Below the pieces are notes generated by a model. The model saw nothing but the letters and a program-made list of their open reading frames with translations, did not search any database and was not told the origin of the DNA. Source: CAYPAV01 sp964408805 (GTDB taxonomy: Bacteria; Pseudomonadota; Alphaproteobacteria; UBA8366). Taken from it: a stretch of DNA of 64,000 nt. Position 1 is the first letter of the stretch; each line of letters opens with the position of its first letter. Below are positions 33,764-42,458 of the stretch, piece after piece. The position numbers were made by a program, and so were the translations under genes. The stretch spans positions 186,001 to 250,000 of the forward strand of contig CAYPAV010000001.1 in NCBI GenBank assembly GCA_964408805.1, read 5' to 3'.

Positions 33764-34278
33764 CGGGTTTGGTCCACCCATTGCCGCCAGGCGGCGAAAC
33801 AGAGGCCACTCCCGAGAATAACGGACAAAAGCGCGTTATATCCGGCCATCGAGATGCCGAAGAGCGACCAGGCAACCTCGTCGCATCGGACAATCGGCGC
33901 ATTCAGCAGTCGTTGGCGGAGCGCCGCGACGGTATCGGGTAGATCGCCGCCGCCGCAACTCGCCAGGCCCGCCCACCAATGCTGTTCGACGCCGACATGG
34001 AAGACGGCGATGCCGGCACCCGTCAGAACGGCGAGCCCGCCCGCGAGAAGAAACAGAATCACGACCCTCGGACGATCTCGCAACAGGAAGGCGATCAACC
34101 CCAACGCCGCCGCGATCCACCAGGGCCAGCGTTGATAAAGACAAAGAGCGCAAGGCCGAAGCCCGGCCAGATGCTCGAAGGCGTTGGCCGCAGCGACCAC
34201 CGCAAGCCCGGCCCCGCCGAGGGCGAGGGAGAGGCGGGCCTGGTTGGTTTTTCCGGCGAGAAGCGAGTCGATCCACAT
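33760..34278 (-). CDS. dsbB: Disulfide bond formation protein DsbB
   Basis: A 172-residue inner-membrane protein with four helices. The quinone-linked redox pair is C43-x2-C46 in LRPCALCLYQRW, and the second periplasmic pair is in LASCGGGD and IVRCDEVAW. It reoxidises DsbA and passes electrons to ubiquinone. Translation is probably coupled to coq7 through the ATGA overlap. Confidence 0.93.
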   Translation of the reverse strand: MWIDSLLAGKTNQARLSLALGGAGLAVVAAANAFEHLAGLRPCALCLYQRWPWWIAAALGLIAFLLRDRPRVVILFLLAGGLAVLTGAGIAVFHVGVEQHWWAGLASCGGGDLPDTVAALRQRLLNAPIVRCDEVAWSLFGISMAGYNALLSVILGSGLCFAAWRQWVDQTR

Positions 34279-34311
34279 AGGCCCTGTATACGCGATCCCG
34301 CCCGCCGAACC

Positions 34312-34890
34312 CTAGAGCAATTTCAACAGCAGGAATCCGCCGCCGAGCATCACGAAGAAGACGATGCTCAGAATCTCGAGCCGCTGCTCGATGAAGCGGC
34401 GGATCGGCGCGCCGAACTTCCATAACAGCGCCCCCTCGACCAGGAAGCGGAGCCCCCGGCTCAAGACCGACGCGACCGTGAAGATCACCGGATCGAGGGC
34501 GAAGACACCGCTCGCAATGGTAATGACCTTGTAGGGAAAGGGCGTCAGGCCGGCTCCGGCGACAATCCAACCGCCATGCGCGTTGTAAGACTCCCGGAAC
34601 GCCGCGAATTTTTCGTCGTAGCCGTAAAACGCCACGATGTGAGCGCCGACGGACTCATAGAAGAAGTATCCGATGGCATACCCGGCGAGCCCACCGAGAA
34701 CCGAGCCCAGGGTGCAGACGGCCACGATCCGCCACGCCCGCGCCCGGGCCGCGAGAATCATTGGGATCAGCATCACGTCGGGCGGGATCGGGAAGACCGA
34801 GCTTTCGACGAAGGCGACGAGAAAGAGCCACCAAATCGCATGCGGATGTTCCGAAAGCGCCAGGGTGCGATCGTAGAGTCGCCTCAGCAT
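34312..34890 (-). CDS. DedA/SNARE-associated family membrane protein (YqaA-like)
   Basis: A 192-residue membrane protein with about five helices and the family motif region FVESSVFPIPPDVMLIPMIL (about 30-49), followed by GGLAGYAIGYFFYES and GAGLTPFPYKVITIASG. DedA members move lipids, possibly undecaprenyl phosphate or phospholipids, across the inner membrane. The ATG at 34890 lies within the stop region of the upstream TPR gene with seven bases overlap. A longer frame upstream is the TPR gene in another phase. Confidence 0.9.
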   Translation of the reverse strand: MLRRLYDRTLALSEHPHAIWWLFLVAFVESSVFPIPPDVMLIPMILAARARAWRIVAVCTLGSVLGGLAGYAIGYFFYESVGAHIVAFYGYDEKFAAFRESYNAHGGWIVAGAGLTPFPYKVITIASGVFALDPVIFTVASVLSRGLRFLVEGALLWKFGAPIRRFIEQRLEILSIVFFVMLGGGFLLLKLL

Positions 34891-36455
34891 GCGTTCTTCC
34901 CCGTCGATCGAAGGGCGGCGGCGACCGCCTCGATAACGCCGGCCCAGTCGCCGGGCGATGCCTGCCGGAAAAGCCGCGCGGTCGGGTACCAAGGCGTCGC
35001 ATCGCCCGTCATGCCCCAGCGCCAATCCGGCACATGGGGCAGCAATACCCAAACCGGCCGGCCGAGGGCGCCCGCGAGATGCGCCGCCGCGGTATCGACC
35101 GAGACGATCAGATCCAGCTCCGCCATGGCCGCCGCCGTCCGCGCGAAATCGGTGAGGTCGCGGGAGATGTCGACGACCGGGGTACCGGCCGCATCGCCAG
35201 CGCGGACCCCGACCTGAAGCCCGACCCATTCGATCCCCGCCGCCGCGAAGAGGGGCGTCAGACGGGAGAAGTCGATCGAGCGATTGCGGTCGTTCGCGTG
35301 ATTGGGATTGCCGGCCCACACAATCCCCACCCGCCGCCGGCCGTCGCCGGACCCAAAGGGCGAGACGACACCTTCCGGCACGCGGAGATAGGGGCACGCC
35401 GCCGGTACCGTCTCCAAGAGCGTTCCCATCCGATGGGGGAGGCTAAGAAGCGGGATTTGATAATCATGGCCCGGCGGCGGGTCGTCGCCCGCAACCACCG
35501 ACGTCACGCCATCCAGCGTTTCGGCAAGCGTGGCGAATGCCGTATGGGCGGCGAAATGCACGACCTCCCCGTCTGCCGCCAGAATCGGCAGATACCGCGC
35601 GAATTGGATCGCATCGCCGATGCCTTGCTCCGCATGCACCAGAATCGTTAGGCCGGCCGGGCCTTCGCCCGTCCATTCCGGGGCATCGAAATCGCGGGGT
35701 TTTCGATCCGGCATTCCGCGGCGATGCTCGAAGGTCCGGAAACCTCGAGCATAATCGCCTGTCAGCAGCAGCGTCATCGCCAGGTTCCAGTGAAGGGCCG
35801 CCGCCTCGGGCGCCAACTCGACGGCGCGTTCATGCGCCGCGAGCGCCGCTTCGAGCCGCCCCGTCTCCTGGCGCGCGAAGCCGAGATTGCTCCACGCTTC
35901 GGCGGCACTCGGATCTTGCCGGGTCGCGGCTTCGAGATGCGGCAGTGCGTCCTCCACCCTTCCCGCCTTCAGTAACGCGGCGCCATAATTCGACAGCACG
36001 ACCGGATCCTCGGGCGCCATCTCTCGCGCCACTTCGAGGGTCCCGATGGCGTCTTCCAGATGACCGCCTTCATTCAAGGCGACGCCTAGATTGGTATAGG
36101 CGGAGACGTTGTCGGGATGGGCGGTGCGAATCTCGTTGTAAGCCGCGACCGCCTCCTCGAGGCGCCGCAAATCCTGTAGCGCCATCGCGCGTTCCAGGGC
36201 GTAATCCACCGATTCGGGTGCCAGCATCGCGGCCTTTTCGAGATATTGGAGGGCCGCCTCGGCCGCGCCGCTCCCGCGAAGACAGGCACCGAGACGAAAC
36301 CAAAGCTCGGGCTCGAGCGGAGCCGCCGCCAGGGCCTCTTCGTAGATGGTGGCCGCCACCGCGAATTCGCCCGCCGCCTCTTGATCGGCCGCCCGGCGCA
36401 ACGTCGCGGTCAGGTCTGATGGATCGTCCCGTGACACAAGCCCGGTCCGCCTCAT
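34884..36455 (-). CDS. TPR-repeat protein with C-terminal glycosyltransferase-like domain
   Basis: A 523-residue soluble protein. The first ~270 residues hold about seven TPR units (examples: AATIYEEALAAAPLEPELWF, ALPHLEAATRQDPSAAEAWS). The C-terminal ~240 residues resemble the family-9/GT41-like half found in alphaproteobacterial TPR proteins: HAEQGIGDAIQFARYLP, VGIVWAGNPNHANDRNRS and SVDTAAAHLAGALGRPVWVLLP, a layout like ADP-heptose:LPS transferases. It may glycosylate a protein or surface polymer. It overlaps the DedA gene by seven bases. Confidence 0.85.
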   Translation of the reverse strand: MRRTGLVSRDDPSDLTATLRRAADQEAAGEFAVAATIYEEALAAAPLEPELWFRLGACLRGSGAAEAALQYLEKAAMLAPESVDYALERAMALQDLRRLEEAVAAYNEIRTAHPDNVSAYTNLGVALNEGGHLEDAIGTLEVAREMAPEDPVVLSNYGAALLKAGRVEDALPHLEAATRQDPSAAEAWSNLGFARQETGRLEAALAAHERAVELAPEAAALHWNLAMTLLLTGDYARGFRTFEHRRGMPDRKPRDFDAPEWTGEGPAGLTILVHAEQGIGDAIQFARYLPILAADGEVVHFAAHTAFATLAETLDGVTSVVAGDDPPPGHDYQIPLLSLPHRMGTLLETVPAACPYLRVPEGVVSPFGSGDGRRRVGIVWAGNPNHANDRNRSIDFSRLTPLFAAAGIEWVGLQVGVRAGDAAGTPVVDISRDLTDFARTAAAMAELDLIVSVDTAAAHLAGALGRPVWVLLPHVPDWRWGMTGDATPWYPTARLFRQASPGDWAGVIEAVAAALRSTGKNAC

Positions 36456-36524
36456 GCGTGAAATTCGTTCCGTCAGTTAGTATACGCGGGCGCCGGGCTT
36501 TGAAAGATGCTTGCGCCGGCGGCG

Positions 36525-37088
36525 TTAGAGGTTCGCGGCGTCCGGGGCGACGCCCAGAATGCTTTCCCGCAGAAGACCGAACCGCCGGTCCGGCGAGGTC
36601 CTTGAGAGCGGATCGATGCGGGCGCCATGACGATCGGCGACGGTCGCCCAATCCCCTTCGGTCAAGACGCGTTCGGCGAGCGGAAAGAAGTGTTCCTCCT
36701 CCATCGACATGTGGTCGCGGTACTGGCCGATGAAATGATCGACGACGGAGGCCAGCTGGTCGCGCGGCAGGGATTCGTCCCGCACCACCTGATCCAAGGT
36801 GTCGTATAGACCGCGCGTCAATTGGCCCAACGTTTCATGAGTGGTCAGAATTTCCCGGACCTTCTCGGCCGGCCCCGGCGCCCGCACCAGGACGTGCTCG
36901 AAGATCGCGTCTTCCAACGGGTGATGGCAGGCATCCGGATAATCGAGACAATAGTCGACGATCTCCTGCAGGAGGTCGTAGTCGGGCACCTCGCCGGTGT
37001 TGAACACCTCGATCTGGGCGTTCAGCATATCGAGCAGCCGGCCCATATCCGCATGTTCGCGGCGCAATTGCTCCACGATCTCGCTCAC
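36525..37088 (-). CDS. Hemerythrin HHE cation-binding domain protein
   Basis: A 187-residue four-helix protein. Iron-ligand candidates appear in EQLRREHADM (His 11), DYPDACHHPLEDAIFEHVL (His 56-57, Glu 60), TTHETLGQL and HFIGQYRDHMSMEEEHFFP. This is the HHE pattern of oxygen- or NO-sensing and metal-binding hemerythrin-like proteins. The start is GTG 37088 after AAGGGGG. It is a single gene between the TPR gene and the VOC fragment. Confidence 0.88.
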   Translation of the reverse strand: MSEIVEQLRREHADMGRLLDMLNAQIEVFNTGEVPDYDLLQEIVDYCLDYPDACHHPLEDAIFEHVLVRAPGPAEKVREILTTHETLGQLTRGLYDTLDQVVRDESLPRDQLASVVDHFIGQYRDHMSMEEEHFFPLAERVLTEGDWATVADRHGARIDPLSRTSPDRRFGLLRESILGVAPDAANL

Positions 37089-37151
37089 GGCGCACCCCCT
37101 TCGGTTTCGCCAACCTGCGCAGGGTATCCGCCGCCCCGCGCGGCTTCATTG

Positions 37152-37445
37152 ATGTGCCTCAATCACCGTCTCTCGGCAGCCCGCCCCGGCGAGGAGACGG
37201 GCAACACCAAGGGCGACCAAAGCGCCATCGCCAAATTCGTCGCCCGCCGCGGCCCCGGCCTCGCCCATGTCGCCTTCGCGACAAAGGACTTCGACGCCCT
37301 GCTCCCGAAGTTGGCCGATGAGGGCTGGCGGATGATCGGCGTCGTTGGCCGCCCCGGCGGTCGGGGCTCCCGGATCGACTTCGTCCATCCGTCCAATTTC
37401 GGCGGCGGGCTGGTGATCCATTTCGTGGAGCCGAGCGGCCGTTAA
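37152..37445 (+). pseudogene. Truncated VOC/glyoxalase-fold fragment (methylmalonyl-CoA epimerase-like C-terminal half)
   Basis: About 97 codons open to a stop at 37445. From about residue 20, SAIAKFVARRGPGLAHVAFATKDFDAL, then GRGSRIDFVHPSNFGGGLVIHFVEP, match the second half of a VOC domain as found in methylmalonyl-CoA epimerases. The first half, with half of the metal ligands, is missing, and the upstream DNA is the start of the hemerythrin gene. A single VOC half-module can dimerise, but here the N-terminal residues look unrelated, so decay is the simplest reading. Convergent with the hydantoinase B gene. Confidence 0.6.
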
Positions 37446-39091
37446 TCCCTATAGTCCCGCGCCGCCGCCTCGGCCGTCACCAGCCCATTCTCGATATCCC
37501 GTTCCAGATCCGCCTGATCGCGCTTGGCGGGACTGCCGTGGCCGCCGCCGCCCGGCGTGTGGAAGATGACGCGGGCCCCCGCCGGGATGGTTTGGGTGCC
37601 CTTGGCCCGGAGGCGGTCGCCGGAGGACAGTCTCACCCCGCCTGCCTCGCCGGCCCCGCCGCCGGCGCGCCCCCGCGCCGGGTGGTCGATGCGGTCGAAG
37701 GAGGCCAGGAGTTCGACATCGGCGCCGATCGCCGATTCGATCTCGATCACCTGCCCCAGCCCGCCTCTCTGGGCGCCAGGGCCGCCGGAATCCGGGCGAA
37801 ATTCCTTCCGGTGGAAGATCAAGGGCGCCACCGTCTCATTGATCTCAACGGGCGTGCCCTTGACGCCGCTGGGGTAGGCGGTCGCCGAGAGCCCGTCCTT
37901 CGCGGGCCGCGCGCCGGTGCCGCCATTGGTGACCGCGGTCACGGCGAAGAGCCGCATATCGTTCGCGGCCCGGTCGGTCGAGCCCCGGAAGGTCAGGTTC
38001 CAAAGCGATGATGCGCCTTCGGCCGGGACCCGGTCGGGCGCGACCTGAGCGAGGCAGCCGAAGGTCACGTCCGGGAGCATCTGGCCGATCACGTGGCGCG
38101 AGCAGACGGCGGCCGGATAGGGCGCGTTGAGGAGACTCCCCTCGGGCGCCGTCACCGAGAAGGGGGCGAGCGAGCCCGCATTGTTCGGAATGTCGCCCGA
38201 GACGACGCAGGAGAGGCCGAAACAGGTATAGGCCAGCGTATAGGCCAGCGGCACGTTGATGCCGCGCGGCGATTGCGGCGAAGTGCCGTCGTAATCGACC
38301 GTGATATGGTCGTCGGCGATGGTCAGACGCGCGACGAGATCGAGTGAATCGCCGAGCCCGTCGATGGTCATGCTGTTGCGATATTCCCCGTTCGGCAGCT
38401 CGGCGATGGCATCGCGGACCGCGCGCTCCGAGGTATCGCAGATATAATCGGCGAGCGATGCCAGGTCATCGAGGCCGAATTCGTCCATCATCTCGACCAG
38501 GCGCTCGCAGCCGATGTCGTTGCAGGCGGCGAGGGAATAGACGTCGCCTTCCGATTCGACCGGCTGGCGGGTGTTCCGCCGGATCATCGCCAGCAGGGTC
38601 TCGTTCATCACCCCGCCCTCGGCCAGCTTCAGCATCGGGATATAGATTCCCTCCATATGAACGTCGCTCGCATCGGTGCCGGTGCCGAGGCCGCCGATAT
38701 CGGTCAGATGGCTGGTGCAGGAAAAGAGGGCGACGAGCGCGCCGTTCCGAAAACAAGGTGTCGTCAGCACGAAGTCGTTGAGATGCCCGGTCCCCATCCA
38801 GGGATCGTTGGTGATGTAGATATCGCCGGCCTGCATCGTCTCGAGCGGGAAATGGCGGATGAAGTGCTTGACCGATTCCGCCATCGAATTGACGTGGCCG
38901 GGGGTGCCGGTCACGGCCTGGGCCAGCATCCGGCCGTCGCGATCGAAGACGCCCGCCGAGAGATCGCCGCATTCCCGGACGATCGGGCTGAAGGCGGTGT
39001 GGATCAGGGTCTGCGCCTGTTCCTCGACGACCGAGATCAGGCGGTTCCACATGATCTGCAGGCGGATGGTGTCCAGTCCGTCGGTGCTCAT
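37442..39091 (-). CDS. hyuB: Hydantoinase B / 5-oxoprolinase beta-type subunit
   Basis: A 549-residue HyuB-family protein, the partner of HyuA in ATP-dependent N-methylhydantoinase, 5-oxoprolinase and acetone carboxylase-type complexes. It shows AFSPIVRECGDLSAGVFDRDGRM (about 28-50), GDIYITNDPWMGTGHLNDFVL and a Gly-rich C-terminus GARVIFHTPGGGGHGSPAKRD. Its ATG overlaps the hyuA stop by four bases. Which cyclic amide or other substrate is opened is not known. Confidence 0.9.
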   Translation of the reverse strand: MSTDGLDTIRLQIMWNRLISVVEEQAQTLIHTAFSPIVRECGDLSAGVFDRDGRMLAQAVTGTPGHVNSMAESVKHFIRHFPLETMQAGDIYITNDPWMGTGHLNDFVLTTPCFRNGALVALFSCTSHLTDIGGLGTGTDASDVHMEGIYIPMLKLAEGGVMNETLLAMIRRNTRQPVESEGDVYSLAACNDIGCERLVEMMDEFGLDDLASLADYICDTSERAVRDAIAELPNGEYRNSMTIDGLGDSLDLVARLTIADDHITVDYDGTSPQSPRGINVPLAYTLAYTCFGLSCVVSGDIPNNAGSLAPFSVTAPEGSLLNAPYPAAVCSRHVIGQMLPDVTFGCLAQVAPDRVPAEGASSLWNLTFRGSTDRAANDMRLFAVTAVTNGGTGARPAKDGLSATAYPSGVKGTPVEINETVAPLIFHRKEFRPDSGGPGAQRGGLGQVIEIESAIGADVELLASFDRIDHPARGRAGGGAGEAGGVRLSSGDRLRAKGTQTIPAGARVIFHTPGGGGHGSPAKRDQADLERDIENGLVTAEAAARDYRD

Positions 39092-41187
39092 GATTTACCC
39101 GCCTCCCCTCGATTCAGCACGATATAGCCGTTCGCCGCGACATCCACGGAAAATCCGCCCGGCACATATGTCGAGGTCGCGTCCTCGACGATCAGGCCCG
39201 GCCCCTTGAGACGCGCGCCCGGCGCCAAATCGACGCGCCGAAAGACCGGCACGTCTTCCATCTCGCCGGATTGCGGATCATAAAGCGGCCGAGTGCCCGA
39301 AGCGATCGGTGCGGTCGAATCGGTGGCGGTGCCGGACGGGAACGGCAAGGCCGTCTTCGTCGACAGCGCCACCGCCCAGGTTAGCACCTCGACCTCGGCA
39401 TTCGGCAAGGTGCGCCGGAAATAGCGCGCATATTCGCGGTCGAAGGCATCCTGGATCGTCCGGCGGGTTCCCTCGCCGAAATCGCCGTCCGGCAGGTCGA
39501 CGGTAATCTCGTGCCCCTGGCCCACGTAGCGCATGAAGGCGACGCGCCGGGTTTCTATTTCGGCCTCCCGCGCGGCCGGTTGGACCACGTCCTCGGCCTC
39601 GCGGCGCATCTCGGCCAGCAATGAATTGGCGGCATCGGTGTCGAAGGCCTTCAGGCGCATGTTGCGACTCCGCACCACCTCATAGGCAATGGGGGCCCGA
39701 AGGAACCCAACCGCACTGCCGACACCGGCATCGGTGGGAACGACGATCCGGTCAATGCCGAGCTTCTCGGCGAGCCGGCCCGCATGCAACGGCGCCGCAC
39801 CCCCAAACGCGATCAAGGTGTGGTCGCGCGCCACCTTGCCCCGCTCGACCGCATGGACGCGCGCGGCATTCGACATCGTCTCATCGACCATCTCGGCAAC
39901 GCCGTAGGCCGCGATTCCCGCATCGCCCAGGCCCAAGGGACCGGCAATATCCTGGCTGATCGCGGCGGCCGCCTTCTCGGGCTCCAATCGGACCTTGCCG
40001 CCGGCGAAGGCCGCGGGGTCGATCCGCCCGAGCGTGATATCGGCGTCGGTGATGGTCGCCGCCATTCCGCCCCGGTCATAGGCCGCCGGGCCCGGATCGG
40101 CGCCCGCACTATCGGGCCCGATGGTGATCCGCTTCAGCGCATCGAGCCGGGCGATTGAGCCGCCGCCCGCACCCACCTCGACCATTTCGATCACCGGTAT
40201 GCGGAGCGGCAGGCCGCTTCCCTTGGTGAAGCGGGCCGCGCGGTCGACCTCGAATTCGCGCGCGCTCTCGGGGCGGAATTTCTCGATCAAGCATATTTTC
40301 GCGGTGGTGCCGCCCATATCGAAGGACAACGCCTTTTCGAGTTCCATCTCGGCGGCAATCCGGCCGGCCAGGATAGCGCCCCCCGCGGGCCCCGATTCGA
40401 CCAGGCGGATGGGGAATTGCATCGCGTTCTCCAACGTCGTCAGCCCGCCGCCCGACGTCATCAGCAACACCGTGCCGGTCAGGCCCATCTCTTGGAACCG
40501 GTCCTTCAGCCGCGCCAGGTAGCTGGCCATCATGGGGCGCACATAGGCGTTCGCCGTCGTCGTCGTGAAGCGCTCGAACTCGCGTATCTCGGGACAGACC
40601 TCGGACGAAAGACTGACCGACAGATCGGGCCGCGCCGCCAACAGGATATCGCGCACGCGGCATTCGTGGTCCGGATTGGCATAGGCGTGAAGAAACCCGA
40701 CGGCGACGCTCTCGATCCCCTCCGCATCCAGGATCGGCGGCAGCGCCGCGACCGCCGTCTCGTCGAGCGGGGTCAGCACCCGGCCCGAAAGATCGACCCG
40801 TTCCGCGACCGCCAGGCGATGGCGGCGGGGCACCAGGGGGACGGGCTTTTCGATCATCAGGTCGTATTGGTCGAAGCGGCTTTCATAGCCGATTTCGAGG
40901 ACGTCGCGGAAACCCTCGGTGGTAACGAAGGCGGTGGGCGCCCCCTTCCGCTCGATGATGGCATTGGTGGCGAGGGTGGTGCCGTGGATCACCAGGGTAA
41001 CCGCGTCTGCGGCCAAGTCGGCCTCGGCCAGCACCGCGCCGACGCCCTCGATCACGCCGGCCTCGGGCGCGGCAGGTGTCGTCAGTACCTTCGCGGTCCA
41101 ACGGCGGTCGCCCCGTTCCAACACGACATCGGTGAAGGTGCCCCCGATATCGACCGCAAGCCGTGCCTCGGCGCGCCCGTCGCGCAT
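39088..41187 (-). CDS. hyuA: Hydantoinase A / 5-oxoprolinase alpha-type subunit
   Basis: A 699-residue HyuA-family ATPase subunit. The ASKHA-type phosphate loop is RLAVDIGGTFTDVVLERG at the N-terminus. Other markers are VIHGTTLATNAIIERKG, GPAGGAILAGRIAAEM with FDMGGTTAKICLIE, and IVVPTDAGVGSAVGFLRAPI. I use ATG 41187, preceded by GGAGGG at a good distance, not the upstream start at 41235. It forms a two-gene operon with hyuB. The pair often sits in catabolic clusters with oxygenases, as it does here. Confidence 0.92.
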   Translation of the reverse strand: MRDGRAEARLAVDIGGTFTDVVLERGDRRWTAKVLTTPAAPEAGVIEGVGAVLAEADLAADAVTLVIHGTTLATNAIIERKGAPTAFVTTEGFRDVLEIGYESRFDQYDLMIEKPVPLVPRRHRLAVAERVDLSGRVLTPLDETAVAALPPILDAEGIESVAVGFLHAYANPDHECRVRDILLAARPDLSVSLSSEVCPEIREFERFTTTTANAYVRPMMASYLARLKDRFQEMGLTGTVLLMTSGGGLTTLENAMQFPIRLVESGPAGGAILAGRIAAEMELEKALSFDMGGTTAKICLIEKFRPESAREFEVDRAARFTKGSGLPLRIPVIEMVEVGAGGGSIARLDALKRITIGPDSAGADPGPAAYDRGGMAATITDADITLGRIDPAAFAGGKVRLEPEKAAAAISQDIAGPLGLGDAGIAAYGVAEMVDETMSNAARVHAVERGKVARDHTLIAFGGAAPLHAGRLAEKLGIDRIVVPTDAGVGSAVGFLRAPIAYEVVRSRNMRLKAFDTDAANSLLAEMRREAEDVVQPAAREAEIETRRVAFMRYVGQGHEITVDLPDGDFGEGTRRTIQDAFDREYARYFRRTLPNAEVEVLTWAVALSTKTALPFPSGTATDSTAPIASGTRPLYDPQSGEMEDVPVFRRVDLAPGARLKGPGLIVEDATSTYVPGGFSVDVAANGYIVLNRGEAGKS

Positions 41188-41343
41188 ACCGTCCCTCCAG
41201 TGAAATGAAATGCCCGCCGTTTGATAATCCCGCACCCGCCGGGCGGCAAGTGCTTTCGGGCGTCACCCGGCCTTATCGCCAGCCATTATCCGACATTGAC
41301 CGCGCGAGCGCGCCGACTATGATGGCCGCACTTTCGCACCGCT

Positions 41344-41430
41344 GCCCCTGTGGCGGAATTGGCAGACGCGGCAGACTCAAAATCTGCTTCCCGTAAGGGA
41401 GTGGGGGTTCGATTCCCTCCGGGGGCACCA
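41344..41430 (+). tRNA. tRNA-Leu (anticodon CAA)
   Basis: A full cloverleaf with a long variable arm: acceptor GCCCCTG pairs with CGGGGGC, anticodon loop CTCAAAA lies between GGCAGA and TCTGCT, the variable arm is TTCCCGTAAGGGAG, the T arm has GGTTCGATTCC, and CCA is encoded at the end. Reads UUG leucine codons. Confidence 0.97.
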
Positions 41431-41747
41431 TTGCTTTTCAAAAACTTCGCCGTTCCGGCTCGCTTGCCAGCGAGGCTGAGGCTTGCTCGGGTAAGCATTG
41501 GGTAAGCGCGGGGGATGCCGTTTCCGTGCTTGGTTGAGTGATGAAGTGGAGCCAGGTAACAACGCCGTAACCGCTGCGAAGACTCGCCCTATGTCCGCAG
41601 GCGCCAAACCCTTTTGCTTCATCTTGAAGAAACAGGCCCCAAAACGTTTGCAGGTCCGCCGCCGTTGAGGCCGTGGTAGCCGCGTATGATGGTATGACGG
41701 CCAGAGCGGCGTGTTTGCCGTTGCGTGTGATCAGGGAGGTGGAAGGC
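41431..41747. other. Gene-free stretch downstream of tRNA-Leu
   Basis: 317 bases with no convincing gene. I see an imperfect hairpin (CTCGCT/AGCGAG at about 41459-41474) and a direct repeat GGGTAAGC (about 41490-41510). No integrase, att duplication of the tRNA end or terminator with a T run is visible. Short open frames on both strands have no family features. Confidence 0.6.
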
Positions 41748-42458
41748 TTACGGCCCGGCCGTGGCGCTGTCGCTGGTGACGACGAATCCGAAGGGAAACC
41801 GCTTGTTGCCGGAGAGATTTTTTGGCCCGCCTTGGGCGATGGCGAGCGCCTTTCTGCGGGCCGGCGGCGGAACCGTCGAGGTCTCTCCAAAGTTCAAGGC
41901 GAGGTGCGCCGCCGCGAGGTCGCGAACGGTTATGTTCGCGAGAAAGTCGCCGACGGCCGGGTCACTGAGCGTCTTGCCCGGGGCCGCGCAGAGATAGCCA
42001 AAGAGGAGCTTGCCGGGGCGGGCCGTCGGATCGTATGTGGAATGCGCCCATTCGGCCTGGAATCCGATGCAGGCTTCTTGTCGTGGGAGCCGCGTGTATC
42101 GTTGATACCAGATCGTCGCGACCGCGCCGTCGACATGCCCCTTCTTTCGCCATGTCTTTCCCGCGCCCGAATTATAGTTCCAAGTATCGATCATCGTCGG
42201 TATCGCGAAGGGATATTCGACCGCCGTTCCTCGGCCGACTCTGTGAATATAGAACACCTCGAACCGCAGTTCATCGCTTCGAAAGTCAGCATACTCCTCA
42301 TATTCCCAAGGATCCGCGTATGCGACGCGTCGCACTGCGCCCCCTTTCACCGCCTTGGTGGAAAATCGCAACAGGGAATTCTCGGCGCCGACCTCGGATA
42401 TCGTCGAATAAGCGCCGTCTGTAGCCGCGCATCCGGCGACAAAACAGGCGGCGGCCAA
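41748..42458 (-). CDS. Putative lipoprotein, start codon unclear (possible 5' frameshift)
   Basis: About 236 residues open from TTG 42458 to a stop at 41748. The N-terminus FRSFWILAAACFVAGC, read partly upstream of the TTG, is a lipoprotein signal with lipobox VAGC, but no ATG or GTG occurs in frame before an upstream stop. An ATG at 42498 lies in another frame and would join this signal if one base near an A/T run (42474-42477) were removed. The rest (WEYEEYADFRSDELRFEVFYIHR; GKLLFGYLCAAPG) looks like a real secreted protein of unknown family. It stands alone downstream of tRNA-Leu, in DNA of lower GC. Confidence 0.55.
   Translation of the reverse strand: MAAACFVAGCAATDGAYSTISEVGAENSLLRFSTKAVKGGAVRRVAYADPWEYEEYADFRSDELRFEVFYIHRVGRGTAVEYPFAIPTMIDTWNYNSGAGKTWRKKGHVDGAVATIWYQRYTRLPRQEACIGFQAEWAHSTYDPTARPGKLLFGYLCAAPGKTLSDPAVGDFLANITVRDLAAAHLALNFGETSTVPPPARRKALAIAQGGPKNLSGNKRFPFGFVVTSDSATAGP

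Noticed and set aside
34891..35397. Extension of the DedA frame through the TPR gene
   Set aside because: The upstream part is the TPR gene read in another phase. The DedA membrane helices begin right after ATG 34890.
41438..41890. Minus-strand open frame downstream of the lipoprotein
   Set aside because: No domain, no ribosome-binding site and Ser/Pro/Arg-rich low-complexity start overlapping the lipoprotein. Treated as non-coding.
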